64,000 nt of DNA from Pseudomonas sp. BP8 (lineage in GTDB: Bacteria > Pseudomonadota > Gammaproteobacteria > Pseudomonadales > Pseudomonadaceae), in the NCBI RefSeq assembly GCF_017875955.1, contig NZ_JAGINK010000001.1, forward strand, positions 1,183,001-1,247,000, read 5' to 3'. Under the pieces are notes generated by a model. That model did not search any database and had not been told where the DNA came from. It saw only the letters and a list, made by a program, of their open reading frames with translations. Within the stretch, counting starts at the first letter, position 1; each line of letters starts with the position of its first letter. This document shows, in pieces, positions 17,276-26,560 of the stretch. The position numbers were made by a program, and so were the translations under genes.

Positions 17276-18625
17276 GTGAACGACACCCTCGATCCGTCCC
17301 TACGGCGCGATGACGTGTTGGCCAGCGCCGTGGCCAAGGTCAAACGCCACGTCTTGCCGCTGTTCGTCATCATGTTCATCGTCAACTACCTCGACCGGGT
17401 CAACATCGGCTTCGTCCGCCCGCACCTGGAAAGCGACCTGGGTATCAGTGCCGCCGCTTATGGCTTCGGTGCAGGCCTGTTCTTCATCGGTTACGCATTA
17501 TTTGAAGTGCCTTCGAACATGCTTCTGCAGCGCGTCGGCGCACGGCTTTGGCTGACCCGCATCATGTTCACCTGGGGCCTGGTGGCCACCGCCATGGCCT
17601 TCGTGCAGACCGAAACCCAGTTCTATGTGCTGCGCTTTCTGCTGGGCGTGGCCGAAGCCGGGTTCTTCCCCGGGGTGATCTACTACTTCACCCGCTGGCT
17701 GCCCGCCGCCGAGCGCGGCAAGGCGATTGCCATCTTCCTCAGCGGTTCGGCCGTGGCCTCGCTGATCTCCGGGCCGTTGGCCGGGGTCTTGATGCAGATT
17801 CAGGGCATGGGCCTGCACGGCTGGCAGTGGATGCTGTTCATCGAAGGCATGGCCTCGGTGGCGCTGTGCTTCTTCGTCTGGTTCTGGCTCGACTCCAAAC
17901 CCCATGATGCCAAATGGCTGAGCCGCGCTGAACAAGACGCGCTGGTCGACACGATCGACCGCGAGCAGCGTGAGCGCGAGGCCCACGGGGTGGTCAAGGT
18001 GTCGTCCTGGGGTCTGCTCAAGGACCGCCAGATCGTACTGTTCTGCCTGATCTACTTCTGCATCCAGCTGACCATCTATGCCGCCACCTTCTGGCTGCCG
18101 AGCATCATCAAGCGCATGGGTGACCTGTCGGACATTCAGGTGGGCTTCTTCAACTCGATCCCCTGGCTGATCTCGATCATCGCCATGTACGCCTTCGCTG
18201 CCGGTTCCGCGCGCTGGAAATTCCAGCAGGCCTGGGTCGCTGGCGCATTGGTGATTGCCGCGATCGGCATGTTCATGTCGACCACCGGCGGACCGGTATT
18301 CGCCTTTGTCGCCGTGTGTTTTGCGGCGATCGGTTTCAAGTCGGCGTCGGCGTTGTTCTGGCCGATCCCCCAGGGCTACCTGGACGCACGGATCGCTGCG
18401 GCGGTAATCGCCTTGATCAACTCGGTGGGCAACCTCGGCGGGTTTGTCGCGCCGACCACCTTCGGCCTTCTCGAACAGCACACCGGTTCGATTCAGGGCG
18501 GGTTGTACGGCCTGGCCGTGACCTCGGTACTGGCCGCCATCGTGGTGTTCTTCGTCCGCACCCGGCCCAAGGCCGGTGCCTCCAATGATCCCAAACCGCA
18601 GTCGGCCTTGAGCCACACTCACTGA
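17276..18625 (+). CDS. gudP: MFS transporter, GudP-type (glucarate/galactarate)
   Basis: Twelve-helix major facilitator of the anion:cation symporter family, 449 residues from a GTG start chosen for its GGGAG ribosome site at 17263-17267. The motif NYLDRVNIGFVRPHLESDLGIS and the fold pattern match tartrate/glucarate/phthalate permeases. The next gene, 18 bp downstream, encodes glucarate dehydratase, which supports glucarate or galactarate as substrate. Upstream FadR-type operators suggest induction by the sugar acid. Confidence 0.85.
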   Translation: MNDTLDPSLRRDDVLASAVAKVKRHVLPLFVIMFIVNYLDRVNIGFVRPHLESDLGISAAAYGFGAGLFFIGYALFEVPSNMLLQRVGARLWLTRIMFTWGLVATAMAFVQTETQFYVLRFLLGVAEAGFFPGVIYYFTRWLPAAERGKAIAIFLSGSAVASLISGPLAGVLMQIQGMGLHGWQWMLFIEGMASVALCFFVWFWLDSKPHDAKWLSRAEQDALVDTIDREQREREAHGVVKVSSWGLLKDRQIVLFCLIYFCIQLTIYAATFWLPSIIKRMGDLSDIQVGFFNSIPWLISIIAMYAFAAGSARWKFQQAWVAGALVIAAIGMFMSTTGGPVFAFVAVCFAAIGFKSASALFWPIPQGYLDARIAAAVIALINSVGNLGGFVAPTTFGLLEQHTGSIQGGLYGLAVTSVLAAIVVFFVRTRPKAGASNDPKPQSALSHTH

Positions 18626-18643
18626 ACCTGCAGGACAATAATC

Positions 18644-20020
18644 ATGAATATGCAGAGCACTCCAGAATCGTTCAATGGTATCCAGCCGGCGCATACCGGC
18701 ACGCCAGTGGTCACCGAGTTGCGGGTAATCCCGGTCGCTGGCCACGACAGCATGCTGCTCAACCTCAGCGGCGCCCATGGCCCGTATTTCACCCGCAACA
18801 TCGTCGTGCTGCGCGACAGTGCCGGCAACACCGGCCTGGGTGAAGTGCCCGGTGGCGAGACCATCCGCCAGACGCTTGAAGACGCCCGCAGCCTGGTGGT
18901 CGGCCAACCGATCGGCCATTACCAGCGCGTGCTCAATGCCATGCGCCAGACCTTCGCCAACCGCGATGTCGCGGGTCGCGGCCTGCAGACGTTCGACCTG
19001 CGCATCACCGTGCATGCGGTGACCGCCATCGAGTCGGCGCTGCTCGACCTGCTCGGCCAGCACTTGGGCGTACCGCTGGCAGCGCTGCTGGGCGAGGGCC
19101 AGCAGCGTGATGCGGTGAAGATGCTCGGTTATTTGTTCTACATCGGCGACCGCCAGCAGACGGACCTGGCCTACCGCAATGAAGCCGATGCTGACGACGA
19201 CTGGTTGCGCGTGCGCCACGAAAAAGCCCTGACCCCGGAGGCGGTGGTGCGCCTGGCCGAGGCCGCCAAGCAGCGCTATGGCTTCAGTGACTTCAAGCTC
19301 AAGGGCGGCGTGTTGCGCGGCGAGGAAGAAATCGAAGCGGTTACCGCCCTGGCCGAGCGCTTCCCGGAGGCGCGCATCACCCTTGATCCGAATGGCGCCT
19401 GGTCACTCAAGGAGGCTATTGCCCTGTGCCGTGATCAGCATCAGGTGCTGGCGTATGCCGAAGACCCGTGCGGTGCCGAAAATGGCTATTCCGGACGTGA
19501 GGTGATGGCCGAGTTCCGCCGTGCCACCGGCTTGCCGACGGCGACCAACATGATTGCCACCGACTGGCGGCAGATGGGCCATGCGATCCAGTCACAGGCT
19601 GTGGATATCCCCTTGGCCGACCCGCACTTCTGGACTCTGCAAGGCTCGGTGCGGGTTGCGCAGATGTGCAATGACTGGGGCCTGACCTGGGGCTCGCACT
19701 CGAACAACCACTTTGATATTTCCCTGGCCATGTTTACCCAGGTGGCGGCTGCGGCACCGGGTGAGATCACCGCGATCGACACGCACTGGATCTGGCAGGA
19801 CGGCCAGCGGCTGACCCGCGATCCGCTGCGTATCGTTGATGGCCATGTGCGTGTGCCCGAGCGGCCTGGGCTGGGGGTGGAGCTGGATGAGGATCAACTG
19901 GCCAAGGCGCATGAGTGCTATCGCAACATGGGGCTGGGCGCGCGCGACGACAGCGTGGCGATGCAGTTTTTGATTCCGGGGTGGAGCTTCGATAACAAGC
20001 GGCCTTGCCTGGTGCGCTGA
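18644..20020 (+). CDS. gudD: Glucarate dehydratase GudD
   Basis: Enolase-superfamily enzyme (458 residues) that dehydrates D-glucarate (or L-idarate) to 5-keto-4-deoxyglucarate in the cytosol. Predicted catalytic and metal residues correspond to the E. coli enzyme with an offset of 13: Lys218 and Lys220 (FKLKGG), Asp248 (TLDPNGAW), Glu273 (YAEDPC), Asn302 and His352 (GSHSNNHFD). All key residues are present. It forms an operon with the GudP-type transporter. A 16-bp perfect hairpin follows at 20046-20082. Confidence 0.93.
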   Translation: MNMQSTPESFNGIQPAHTGTPVVTELRVIPVAGHDSMLLNLSGAHGPYFTRNIVVLRDSAGNTGLGEVPGGETIRQTLEDARSLVVGQPIGHYQRVLNAMRQTFANRDVAGRGLQTFDLRITVHAVTAIESALLDLLGQHLGVPLAALLGEGQQRDAVKMLGYLFYIGDRQQTDLAYRNEADADDDWLRVRHEKALTPEAVVRLAEAAKQRYGFSDFKLKGGVLRGEEEIEAVTALAERFPEARITLDPNGAWSLKEAIALCRDQHQVLAYAEDPCGAENGYSGREVMAEFRRATGLPTATNMIATDWRQMGHAIQSQAVDIPLADPHFWTLQGSVRVAQMCNDWGLTWGSHSNNHFDISLAMFTQVAAAAPGEITAIDTHWIWQDGQRLTRDPLRIVDGHVRVPERPGLGVELDEDQLAKAHECYRNMGLGARDDSVAMQFLIPGWSFDNKRPCLVR

Positions 20021-20045
20021 ACATCAGGCAATGGCTGTTAGCAGA

Positions 20046-20082
20046 ACCCTGTAGGCGCGGGGCAAGCCCGCGCCTACAGGGT
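20046..20082. repeat. REP hairpin / bidirectional terminator candidate
   Basis: Perfect 16-bp stem (ACCCTGTAGGCGCGGG and its complement) around the loop GCAAG, made from a REP-type unit. It lies between the convergent gudD and LysR-type genes. Confidence 0.75.
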
Positions 20083-20104
20083 GTGCGTTGGCCAATGCCG
20101 CGAT

Positions 20105-20986
20105 TCAGGCAAAGAACCGCCGGGCCACTTCGACAAACGCCGGCAGCACCGGGTTGGGATTGTCACTGCAAAACGCTAAGAACATTTCTGCCTGCTGTTC
20201 ATTCTGCGCCAGCGGCCTGAACACCACGTTTTCCATGTGCAGCGCCTGTGCTGATGCGGGCACCACTGCAACCCCCAGTGCGGCATTCACCAGTCCGATG
20301 ATCGAATGGGTCTGGCCCAGTTGATGGGTGTAACGCGGCTGCACTTCATGCCGCGCGAACAGGTTGGCAATCCGGTCGTGGAAGTACCGGCCTTCAGTCT
20401 CGCTGTACATGATGAACGGCTGCTGATGAAAATCCTCGGGCTTCAGTTCGCCCTTGGACGCCAGAGGATGGCCATGGGGCAGGGCAGCCACGAACGGTTC
20501 ACGGTGAATCAGCACGTACTCGACCCGGGCACTGGGCATCACCTGGCGGACAAAGCCGACATCGATCATGCCGGTTTCCAGCGCATGCACCTGGCCGAGC
20601 GAGACTCGCTCGCTCAACTCCAGGTCAATGTCCGGCAGTACTTCGGCGGCATGCACCAGCAGCTGCGGGATCAGGCTGTAGGCGCCAACAGCGGTGAAAC
20701 CCAGCATCAGCCGACCGGCCTCGCCATGGGCAATCCGCCGTGCCGAGAGGCTGGCCGACTCGGCAATCTGCAGCACGCGCCGCGCGTCTTCGAGAAATTT
20801 CTGCCCGGCCGGCGTCAGCCGCGCCTGGCGGTTGTTGCGCTCGAGCAGCAGCACCCCAAGCGAATGCTCGAGCAATTGAATCTGTCGGCTCAATGGCGGT
20901 TGGGTCATGTGCAGGCGAACAGCCGCCCGGCCGAAATGCAGTTCTTCGGCGACGGCGACAAAACAGCGCAACTGATGCAGTTCCAT
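20105..20986 (-). CDS. LysR-family transcriptional regulator
   Basis: Regulator of 293 residues with an N-terminal winged helix (MELHQLRCFVAVAEELHFGRAAVRLHMTQPPLSRQIQLLEHSLGVLLLERNN, split here by its HTH core) and a substrate-binding-protein-like effector domain (about 90-290). It is similar in style to the BenM/CatM/TfdR group. The divergent gene encodes a 2-hydroxyacid dehydrogenase followed by an MFS transporter, which are the likely targets. The 90-bp divergent gap is AT-rich; no single operator stands out. Confidence 0.88.
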   Translation of the reverse strand: MELHQLRCFVAVAEELHFGRAAVRLHMTQPPLSRQIQLLEHSLGVLLLERNNRQARLTPAGQKFLEDARRVLQIAESASLSARRIAHGEAGRLMLGFTAVGAYSLIPQLLVHAAEVLPDIDLELSERVSLGQVHALETGMIDVGFVRQVMPSARVEYVLIHREPFVAALPHGHPLASKGELKPEDFHQQPFIMYSETEGRYFHDRIANLFARHEVQPRYTHQLGQTHSIIGLVNAALGVAVVPASAQALHMENVVFRPLAQNEQQAEMFLAFCSDNPNPVLPAFVEVARRFFA

Positions 20987-21076
20987 GATTCAACATCCGT
21001 ATTATTCGATCCACTATCTATATTAGACCTGTATCGATCGTGGTCCTAGCATCGACGTCATTACCCGAGCTGCCGG

Positions 21077-22033
21077 ATGCCAACGATGAACAACTCAGAC
21101 ACTCCGATTGACCTGTTGCTGACCCAGCCAGTACCCGATGCCATCGATGAGGTACTGCTGCGCGAGTACCGTGTGCATCGCCTGTACCAGCAGCAACACC
21201 CGCACAAGCTGCTTGCAGAGATCGGCCCGCAGATACGCGGGGTAGTCACCGGCGGCGCCAAGGGCCTGTCCAACGCGCTGATGGATCAACTCCCTGCGCT
21301 GCAGATCATCGCCATCAGCGGCATCGGTACTGACGCCGTCGACCTCGCGCACGCCGCCAAGCGCAACATCCATGTCACTACCACCCCCGGCGTGCTCACC
21401 GATGATGTCGCCGACATGGCCATCGGCCTGATCATCGCCACCTTGCGCCGCCTTGGCGAGGGTGAGCGGTTGGTACGGGAAGGCCTGTGGGGCACGGTCA
21501 ACCTGCCGCTGGCACGCAAGGTCAGTGGGATCAACCTGGGTATCGTCGGCCTGGGCCGGGTGGGCCATGCGATTGCCAAGCGGGCCCTGGCCTTCGACAT
21601 GCGCATCGCTTACTGCGACCGGCGCGAGCAGGCCGAAACCGGCTATCGCTTTGTCGGCGACCTCAGCGAGCTGGCGCGCTCGGTAGACGTCCTGGTCCTG
21701 GCGGCCTCGGCGGATGACGGCAAGGCGATCATCACCCGTGAAGTGCTCGAAGCGCTGGGGCCGGACGGCTACCTGATCAACGTCGCCCGCGGCAAGTTGG
21801 TGGATGAGGAGGCACTGGTCGACGCGCTGCGCGAACGGCGGATTGCCGGGGCAGGCCTCGATGTATTCGTCGATGAACCGCAGGTGCCGCCAGCCTTGCG
21901 TGATCTCGCCCAGGTCAGCCTGCAGCCGCATCGCGCCAGTGCCACCTTGCAGACTCGCCTGGACATGGGGCGGATGGTCCTCGACAACCTCGCTGCCTGT
22001 TTTCGCGGTGAGCTGCCGCCCCATCGTGTCTAG
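21077..22033 (+). CDS. D-isomer 2-hydroxyacid dehydrogenase (2-ketoacid reductase)
   Basis: NAD(P)-dependent cytosolic dehydrogenase of 318 residues. The Rossmann motif GIVGLGRVG lies at about 155-163. Catalytic Arg (NVARGKLVDEEALVDAL), Glu (FVDEPQVP) and His (LQPHRASAT) are all present, as in glyoxylate/hydroxypyruvate or 2-ketogluconate reductases. Together with the MFS gene downstream and the LysR gene upstream it suggests a sugar-acid or hydroxyacid module. Exact substrate is not determinable. Another ATG lies three codons downstream. Confidence 0.85.
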   Translation: MPTMNNSDTPIDLLLTQPVPDAIDEVLLREYRVHRLYQQQHPHKLLAEIGPQIRGVVTGGAKGLSNALMDQLPALQIIAISGIGTDAVDLAHAAKRNIHVTTTPGVLTDDVADMAIGLIIATLRRLGEGERLVREGLWGTVNLPLARKVSGINLGIVGLGRVGHAIAKRALAFDMRIAYCDRREQAETGYRFVGDLSELARSVDVLVLAASADDGKAIITREVLEALGPDGYLINVARGKLVDEEALVDALRERRIAGAGLDVFVDEPQVPPALRDLAQVSLQPHRASATLQTRLDMGRMVLDNLAACFRGELPPHRV

Positions 22034-22110
22034 CGTGCACACGCCATAGCCCCCGGGCCGTTCGCCTCCCGACAAGAACAATCGCTTCCGTGAGAAGCAA
22101 GAGGGTCATC

Positions 22111-23451
22111 ATGAACAGCAAAACCGCCGCCGCACCGCTGGTGCAGGCCAGCATCGGTCGTCATCGCTTCCTGGTGCTGGCGCTGATTTTCGTCATCACC
22201 GTCATCAACTATGCCGACCGCGCGACCTTGTCCATCACGGGCACCGAAGTGCTCAGCGATCTCGGCCTCGACCCGGTCATGCTCGGCATGATCTTTTCGG
22301 CGTTTGCCTGGGCCTACGCCCTCGGGCAAGTCCCCGGCGGCTGGCTGCTGGACCGCTATGGTGCGCGCCGGGTCTACGGCATCAGCCTGATCCTCTGGTC
22401 GTTGTTCACGCTGCTGCAAGGTACGGTCGGCTGGATGGGCCTGGCTGGGGTGTCGGCGGCGGTGGCGCTATTTTCCATGCGCTTCATGCTCGGCCTGGTC
22501 GAGTCGCCGGCGTTTCCGGCCAACTCGCGCATCGTCAGTTGCTGGTTCCCCACCCGTGAACGCGGTACGGCATCGGCCTTGTTCAACTCTGCGCAGTACA
22601 TGGCGGTGGTGCTGTTCGCGCCGCTGATGGCGTGGATGACTCACAGCCTGAGCTGGGAGCAGGTGTTCATCTGGATGGGGGTTTTGGGGCTGGTGCTGAG
22701 TGTGGTGTGGTTTCGCCTGTATCACGAGCCGCACAGTGCGCCGGGGCTGAGCCGCGAGGAGCTGGACTACATGCGCGAGGGTGGCGCCCTGGTCGACCTT
22801 GAACAGGAGCGCAAGACGGCCAAGAGCAAACCCACCCGCGCCGAAGTGCTGCAGCTGTTCACCAGCCGCAATTTGTGGGCGGTGTACCTGGGCCAGTACT
22901 GCATCACCGCGCTCACTTACTTCTTCATTACCTGGTTCCCGATCTACCTGATCAAGGGCCGCGGCATGACCATCATGGAAGCCGGGTGGGTGGCTGCGCT
23001 GCCAGCGATCTGTGGCTTCAGCGGTGGCATCCTCGGCGGCTTCGTGTCCGACTGGCTGATCCGGCGCGGGGTGCATCCATCTCGGGCGCGCAAGACGCCG
23101 TTCGTGATCGGCATGGCGCTGTCGACGAGCCTGGTCCTGGCCAACTACGTCGACGGCAACGCTGCGGTGATCATGCTCATGACCCTGGCGTTCTTCGGCA
23201 AGGGCCTGGCGGCAGTGGGTTGGGCGGTGCTGTCGGATGTGGCGCCGAGCAAGATGGTTGGGCTGTGCGGCGGTGTGTTCAATGGCATCGGCAACATTGC
23301 CGGGATCATCACGCCGCTGGTGATTGGTTACGTGGTGGCCAGCACCGGCTCGTTCGACAACGCACTCTGGTTCGTGGCCGCCCATGGCGTGCTGGGGATC
23401 CTCGCTTACCTGTTGCTGGCCCGGCGCTTCGAGCGCACCGGCCAGGCGTAG
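22111..23451 (+). CDS. MFS anion:cation symporter-family transporter
   Basis: Twelve-helix permease (446 residues) of the same family as the GudP-type protein at 17276. It has NYADRATLSITGTEVLSDLGLDPVMLGMIFSAF at the start, split around the first helix, and the YGARRVYGISL loop. Such proteins import galactonate, glucarate and related organic anions. It follows the hydroxyacid dehydrogenase by 77 bp and is probably co-transcribed with it. GAGGG precedes the ATG. A good intrinsic terminator follows at 23472-23496. Confidence 0.85.
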   Translation: MNSKTAAAPLVQASIGRHRFLVLALIFVITVINYADRATLSITGTEVLSDLGLDPVMLGMIFSAFAWAYALGQVPGGWLLDRYGARRVYGISLILWSLFTLLQGTVGWMGLAGVSAAVALFSMRFMLGLVESPAFPANSRIVSCWFPTRERGTASALFNSAQYMAVVLFAPLMAWMTHSLSWEQVFIWMGVLGLVLSVVWFRLYHEPHSAPGLSREELDYMREGGALVDLEQERKTAKSKPTRAEVLQLFTSRNLWAVYLGQYCITALTYFFITWFPIYLIKGRGMTIMEAGWVAALPAICGFSGGILGGFVSDWLIRRGVHPSRARKTPFVIGMALSTSLVLANYVDGNAAVIMLMTLAFFGKGLAAVGWAVLSDVAPSKMVGLCGGVFNGIGNIAGIITPLVIGYVVASTGSFDNALWFVAAHGVLGILAYLLLARRFERTGQA

Positions 23452-23471
23452 GCAGACGCCTGAGCAACGGG

Positions 23472-23496
23472 GCCCTGGGAGACCGGGGCTTTTTTT
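23472..23496 (+). terminator. Rho-independent terminator
   Basis: GCCCTGG-GAGA-CCGGGGC forms a 7-bp stem (one G-T pair) with a GNRA tetraloop, directly followed by seven T residues. It ends the hydroxyacid dehydrogenase/MFS unit. Confidence 0.9.
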
Positions 23497-23530
23497 GTTC
23501 TTCACGGATTGTTGGGGGAGATGATTTGTT

Positions 23531-23575
23531 GGCTTGGCTTGGCTTGGCTTGGCTTGGCTTGGCTTGGCTTGGCTT
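23531..23575. repeat. Pentanucleotide tandem repeat (GGCTT)9
   Basis: Nine uninterrupted GGCTT units in the intergenic space, 35 bp after the terminator and about 10 bp before a large inverted repeat. No gene starts close enough for obvious phase variation. Confidence 0.95.
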
Positions 23576-23584
23576 AGGTCTTGT

Positions 23585-24778
23585 GGGCTTATCCATTTGA
23601 TGTGGTGGTGCCACTGGCCCCTTCCGCCCTTACTGCGGGTCACTTTTTTTCTTGGAAAAAAGTAACCAAAAACCGCCTGCTCCTGCATCCGGCCCTGCGC
23701 TGCGCTACGCTACGGGTCCCCTCGCTCCAGTCTTGCTCCGGGAGAGCCGCGCTGTACGGCCCCTCCTGGGCCTCAGCGCTTTGCGGCCATCCATGGCCTC
23801 CACCTCCCTGCGCAAGACCTCCACTCGGCCTCCTGACGTCGCGAAGTTACGGGTGGCGTCTGGGCTGGCTTTGTTTTTGATAGTGGCATGGGTGGTGGAT
23901 ATTCGGGCCTCTTCGCGGGGCAAGCCCGCTCCTACAGGTTTATGCGCCGAATCCAAAATCTGCGCTAATCCTGTTGGTGCGGCGGTGCGGCGATCCGACA
24001 TGCCCCGCGAAGAGGCCGGTACTGCGCCGAATTCAAAATCTGCGCTAAACCTGTAGGAGCGGGCTTGTCCCGCGAAGAGGCCGGTACTGCCAATGCAAAT
24101 CGCAGGGCGCAGCCCTGCCCAGCCACACCACAAATCCGCTGGTAAATAAACAAAGCGAGAGCGCAGCGATTCGCCTGCCGTTGCAGTGCCTGTTGATCTT
24201 GATCTGCGCTCGGCCTCCTGACGTCGCGAAGTTACGGGTGGCGTCTGGGCTGGCGTTGTCTTCAATGTGGCAGGTGGGGTGGATATTCGGGCCTCTTCGC
24301 GGGGCAAGCCCGCTCCTACAGGGATTGCGCCGAATCCAAAATCTGCGCAATCCCTGTAGGAGCGGGCTTGTCCCGCGAAGAGGCCGGTACAGCCAATGCA
24401 AATCGCAGGGCGCAGCCCTGCCAGCCACCCCACAAATCCGCTCGTAAATAAACAAAAGCGAGAGCGCAGCGATTCGCCTGCCGTTGCCCTGGCTGTTGAT
24501 CTTGATCTTGCTTTTGATCTACCAGCGACTTCAGGAGGCCGAGCGCAGGTCTTGCGCAGGGAGGTGGAGGCCATGGATGGCCGGAAAGCGCTGAGGCCCA
24601 GGAGGGGCCGTACAGCGCGGTCCTCCCGGAGCAAGACCGGAGCGAGGGAACCCGTAGCGCAGCGAAGGGCCGTATGATGGAGCAAGCGGTTTTTGGTTAC
24701 TTTTTTCCAAGAAAAAAAGTGACCCGCCGTAAGGGCGGAAGGGGCCAGATAATCCACCACATCAAATGGATAAGCCCC
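23585..24778. repeat. 1.2-kb composite inverted repeat with nested REP elements
   Basis: The two ends are inverted copies of each other over about 265 bp (23585-23850 versus 24515-24778). They share, for example, the outer GGGCTTATCCATTTGATGTG, the TTACTTTTTTCCAAGAAAAAA segment and the TGGCCTCCACCTCCCTGCGC segment. Inside are direct repeats: CCTCCTGACGTCGCGAAGTT at about 23832 and 24211, and a 95-bp unit starting GCCAATGCAAATCGCAGGGC at about 24091 and 24393. Four REP copies also lie inside (near 23909, 24053, 24291, 24353). Open frames crossing it are repeat artefacts; there is no transposase. Confidence 0.85.
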
Positions 24779-24899
24779 CAATCTCCCCCCCCAAAAATAC
24801 CATCCCCCCAGGGCAATCCACGAAAGACCTTCTCGGCGCATGCCGCAAACAGACATGCCACTCGCGACATCTGGCGCGAATGAACATGCCCTGTCGTGA

Positions 24900-24915
24900 T
24901 CTCACACCTGTGAGA
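24900..24915. promoter_or_regulatory. Palindromic operator candidate upstream of gabP-like gene
   Basis: TCTCACA-CC-TGTGAGA is a perfect 7+2+7 palindrome about 195 bp upstream of the permease start. Its regulator is unknown. The remaining space to 25108 looks like promoter and leader sequence. Confidence 0.5.
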
Positions 24916-25108
24916 CGTTCTCGCATAATTTCCCCCCGTCTCACCCCGCTTAAATGGTTCACGAAATCCGCTGGCGCGTTGCTCTGCAATGCGTGTAAAA
25001 CCCGATACCAGAGCGCGCTCAACGCGCCTACCCATTGTTTGCTAAGGAGTTTTTTTCGCCTACACCTGCCCGTCCTTTCCTTGTGTCAGCAAAAAGAGAA
25101 CAAGATCA

Positions 25109-26503
25109 ATGAACACCGTGGGATCTGATGGTAGTAACCTCGCGCAAGGGTTCAAACCACGTCACGTAACGATGCTGTCCATTGCGGGCATTATCGGCGC
25201 GGGGCTTTTCGTCGGCTCAGGGCACGCCATCGCGGCAGCCGGGCCGGCCACCATAATCTCTTACTTCGTGGCCGGAACCCTGGTGGTTCTGGTCATGCGC
25301 ATGCTCGGCGAAATGGCCGTCGCGCATCCCGACACCGGGTCGTTTTCGACCTACGCCGATCAGGCCATCGGCCGCTGGGCCGGCTATACCATCGGTTGGC
25401 TGTACTGGTGGTTCTGGGTGTTGGTGATTCCTATCGAAGCCTTGGCCGCAGGCCACGTGCTCAACGCCTGGTTCCCGCAGGTCGACAGCTGGATCTTCGC
25501 CTTGCTGTCGATTCTCCTGTTGGCTGGCACCAACCTGTTCAGCGTGGCCAAGTACGGCGAATTCGAGTTCTGGTTTGCGATCCTCAAAGTGGTCGCCATT
25601 CTGGGCTTTATCAGCCTTGGCTTCGCCGCCCTGATGGGCTGGTTGCCCAACCGTGAAGTCAGCGGCCTGAGCACCCTGGTCGCCGAATATGGCGGCTTTG
25701 CCCCCAAAGGTTGGTCGGCGGTGATCGGCGCCTTTATCACGGTGATGTTCAGCTTCATCGGCACCGAGGCCGTGACCATTGCCGCTTCCGAATCCAGTGA
25801 CCCGTCGCGCAACATCGCCAAGGCGACCCGCTCGGTAATCTGGCGGATCAGTACCTTCTACATCCTGTCGATCTTCGTGATCATCTCCATCGTGCCATGG
25901 AACGACCCACAGCTGGCGGTGGTGGGTTCGTACCAGCGTGCGCTGGAAATCATGAATATCCCCAACGCCGCGTTCATGGTCGACTTCGTCGTGCTGGTGG
26001 CGGTCGCCAGCTGCATGAACTCGTCGATCTACATTGCCTCGCGAATGATGTACTCGCTGGCCAAGCGCGGCGATGCCCCGGCACTGTTGAAAAATACCTC
26101 GAAGGTTGGCGTGCCCCGGGCGGCGGTGTTCGGCAGCACGCTGATCGGTGCGGCCATCGCGATCCTCAACTACTTTGCCCCGGCGGGCGTGTTCGAGTTT
26201 CTTCTGGCCAGCTCCGGCGCCATCGCGCTGCTGGTGTACATGGTCATCGCCATCTCGCAGCTGCGCATGCGCCGCCGCCTGGAGCGGGAGAACGCCGAGC
26301 TGAAGTTCAAGATGTGGCTGTTCCCCTGGCTGACCTGGGCGGTGATCATCTTCATTGCCGCAGCGCTGAGCGTGATGATGTACACCGAGGAACATCGCGC
26401 GGAAGTCACGGCGACGTTGAGCCTGGCGATCTTTATCTCGTTCCTGGGGATCGTCACCAACCGTGGACATGCGCGAGGGGTTGCGGCGCGCTCGGTGGGA
26501 TAG
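25109..26503 (+). CDS. gabP: Amino acid permease, GabP-like
   Basis: Twelve-helix inner-membrane permease of the APC superfamily (464 residues). The N-terminal FKPRHVTMLSIAGIIGAGLFVGSG, the FWFAILKVVAILGFI segment and IGTEAVTIAASESSDPSRNI match the AAT subfamily, and the overall similarity is closest to gamma-aminobutyrate permease GabP. Substrate is inferred from this resemblance. It is monocistronic, with a hairpin terminator at 26520-26539. It is the last ordinary chromosomal gene before the secretion region. Confidence 0.82.
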   Translation: MNTVGSDGSNLAQGFKPRHVTMLSIAGIIGAGLFVGSGHAIAAAGPATIISYFVAGTLVVLVMRMLGEMAVAHPDTGSFSTYADQAIGRWAGYTIGWLYWWFWVLVIPIEALAAGHVLNAWFPQVDSWIFALLSILLLAGTNLFSVAKYGEFEFWFAILKVVAILGFISLGFAALMGWLPNREVSGLSTLVAEYGGFAPKGWSAVIGAFITVMFSFIGTEAVTIAASESSDPSRNIAKATRSVIWRISTFYILSIFVIISIVPWNDPQLAVVGSYQRALEIMNIPNAAFMVDFVVLVAVASCMNSSIYIASRMMYSLAKRGDAPALLKNTSKVGVPRAAVFGSTLIGAAIAILNYFAPAGVFEFLLASSGAIALLVYMVIAISQLRMRRRLERENAELKFKMWLFPWLTWAVIIFIAAALSVMMYTEEHRAEVTATLSLAIFISFLGIVTNRGHARGVAARSVG

Positions 26504-26519
26504 CAGCCGACAATGGGCG

Positions 26520-26560
26520 GGGGCGTTTCGCGCCCCTTTCGCGACGCAAGGTCGCTGCCC
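26520..26560 (+). terminator. Terminator hairpin with REP remnant
   Basis: GGGGCG-TTTCG-CGCCCC (26520-26536) followed by TTT, then a diverged REP half (TTTCGCGACGCAAGGTCGCTGCCCC). It ends the gabP-like transcript. Confidence 0.65.

Noticed and set aside
17498..19219. 573-codon open frame on the minus strand
   Set aside because: Antisense to gudP and gudD, which have full catalytic and membrane patterns.
23900..24400. Possible CRISPR array from regularly repeated 30-bp units
   Set aside because: The units are REP palindromes in both orientations with irregular spacing, and no cas genes are present.
23705..24856. 383-codon open frame across the repeat region
   Set aside because: It is read through direct and inverted repeats and REP elements, with internally repeated peptide segments; no ribosome site or domain.
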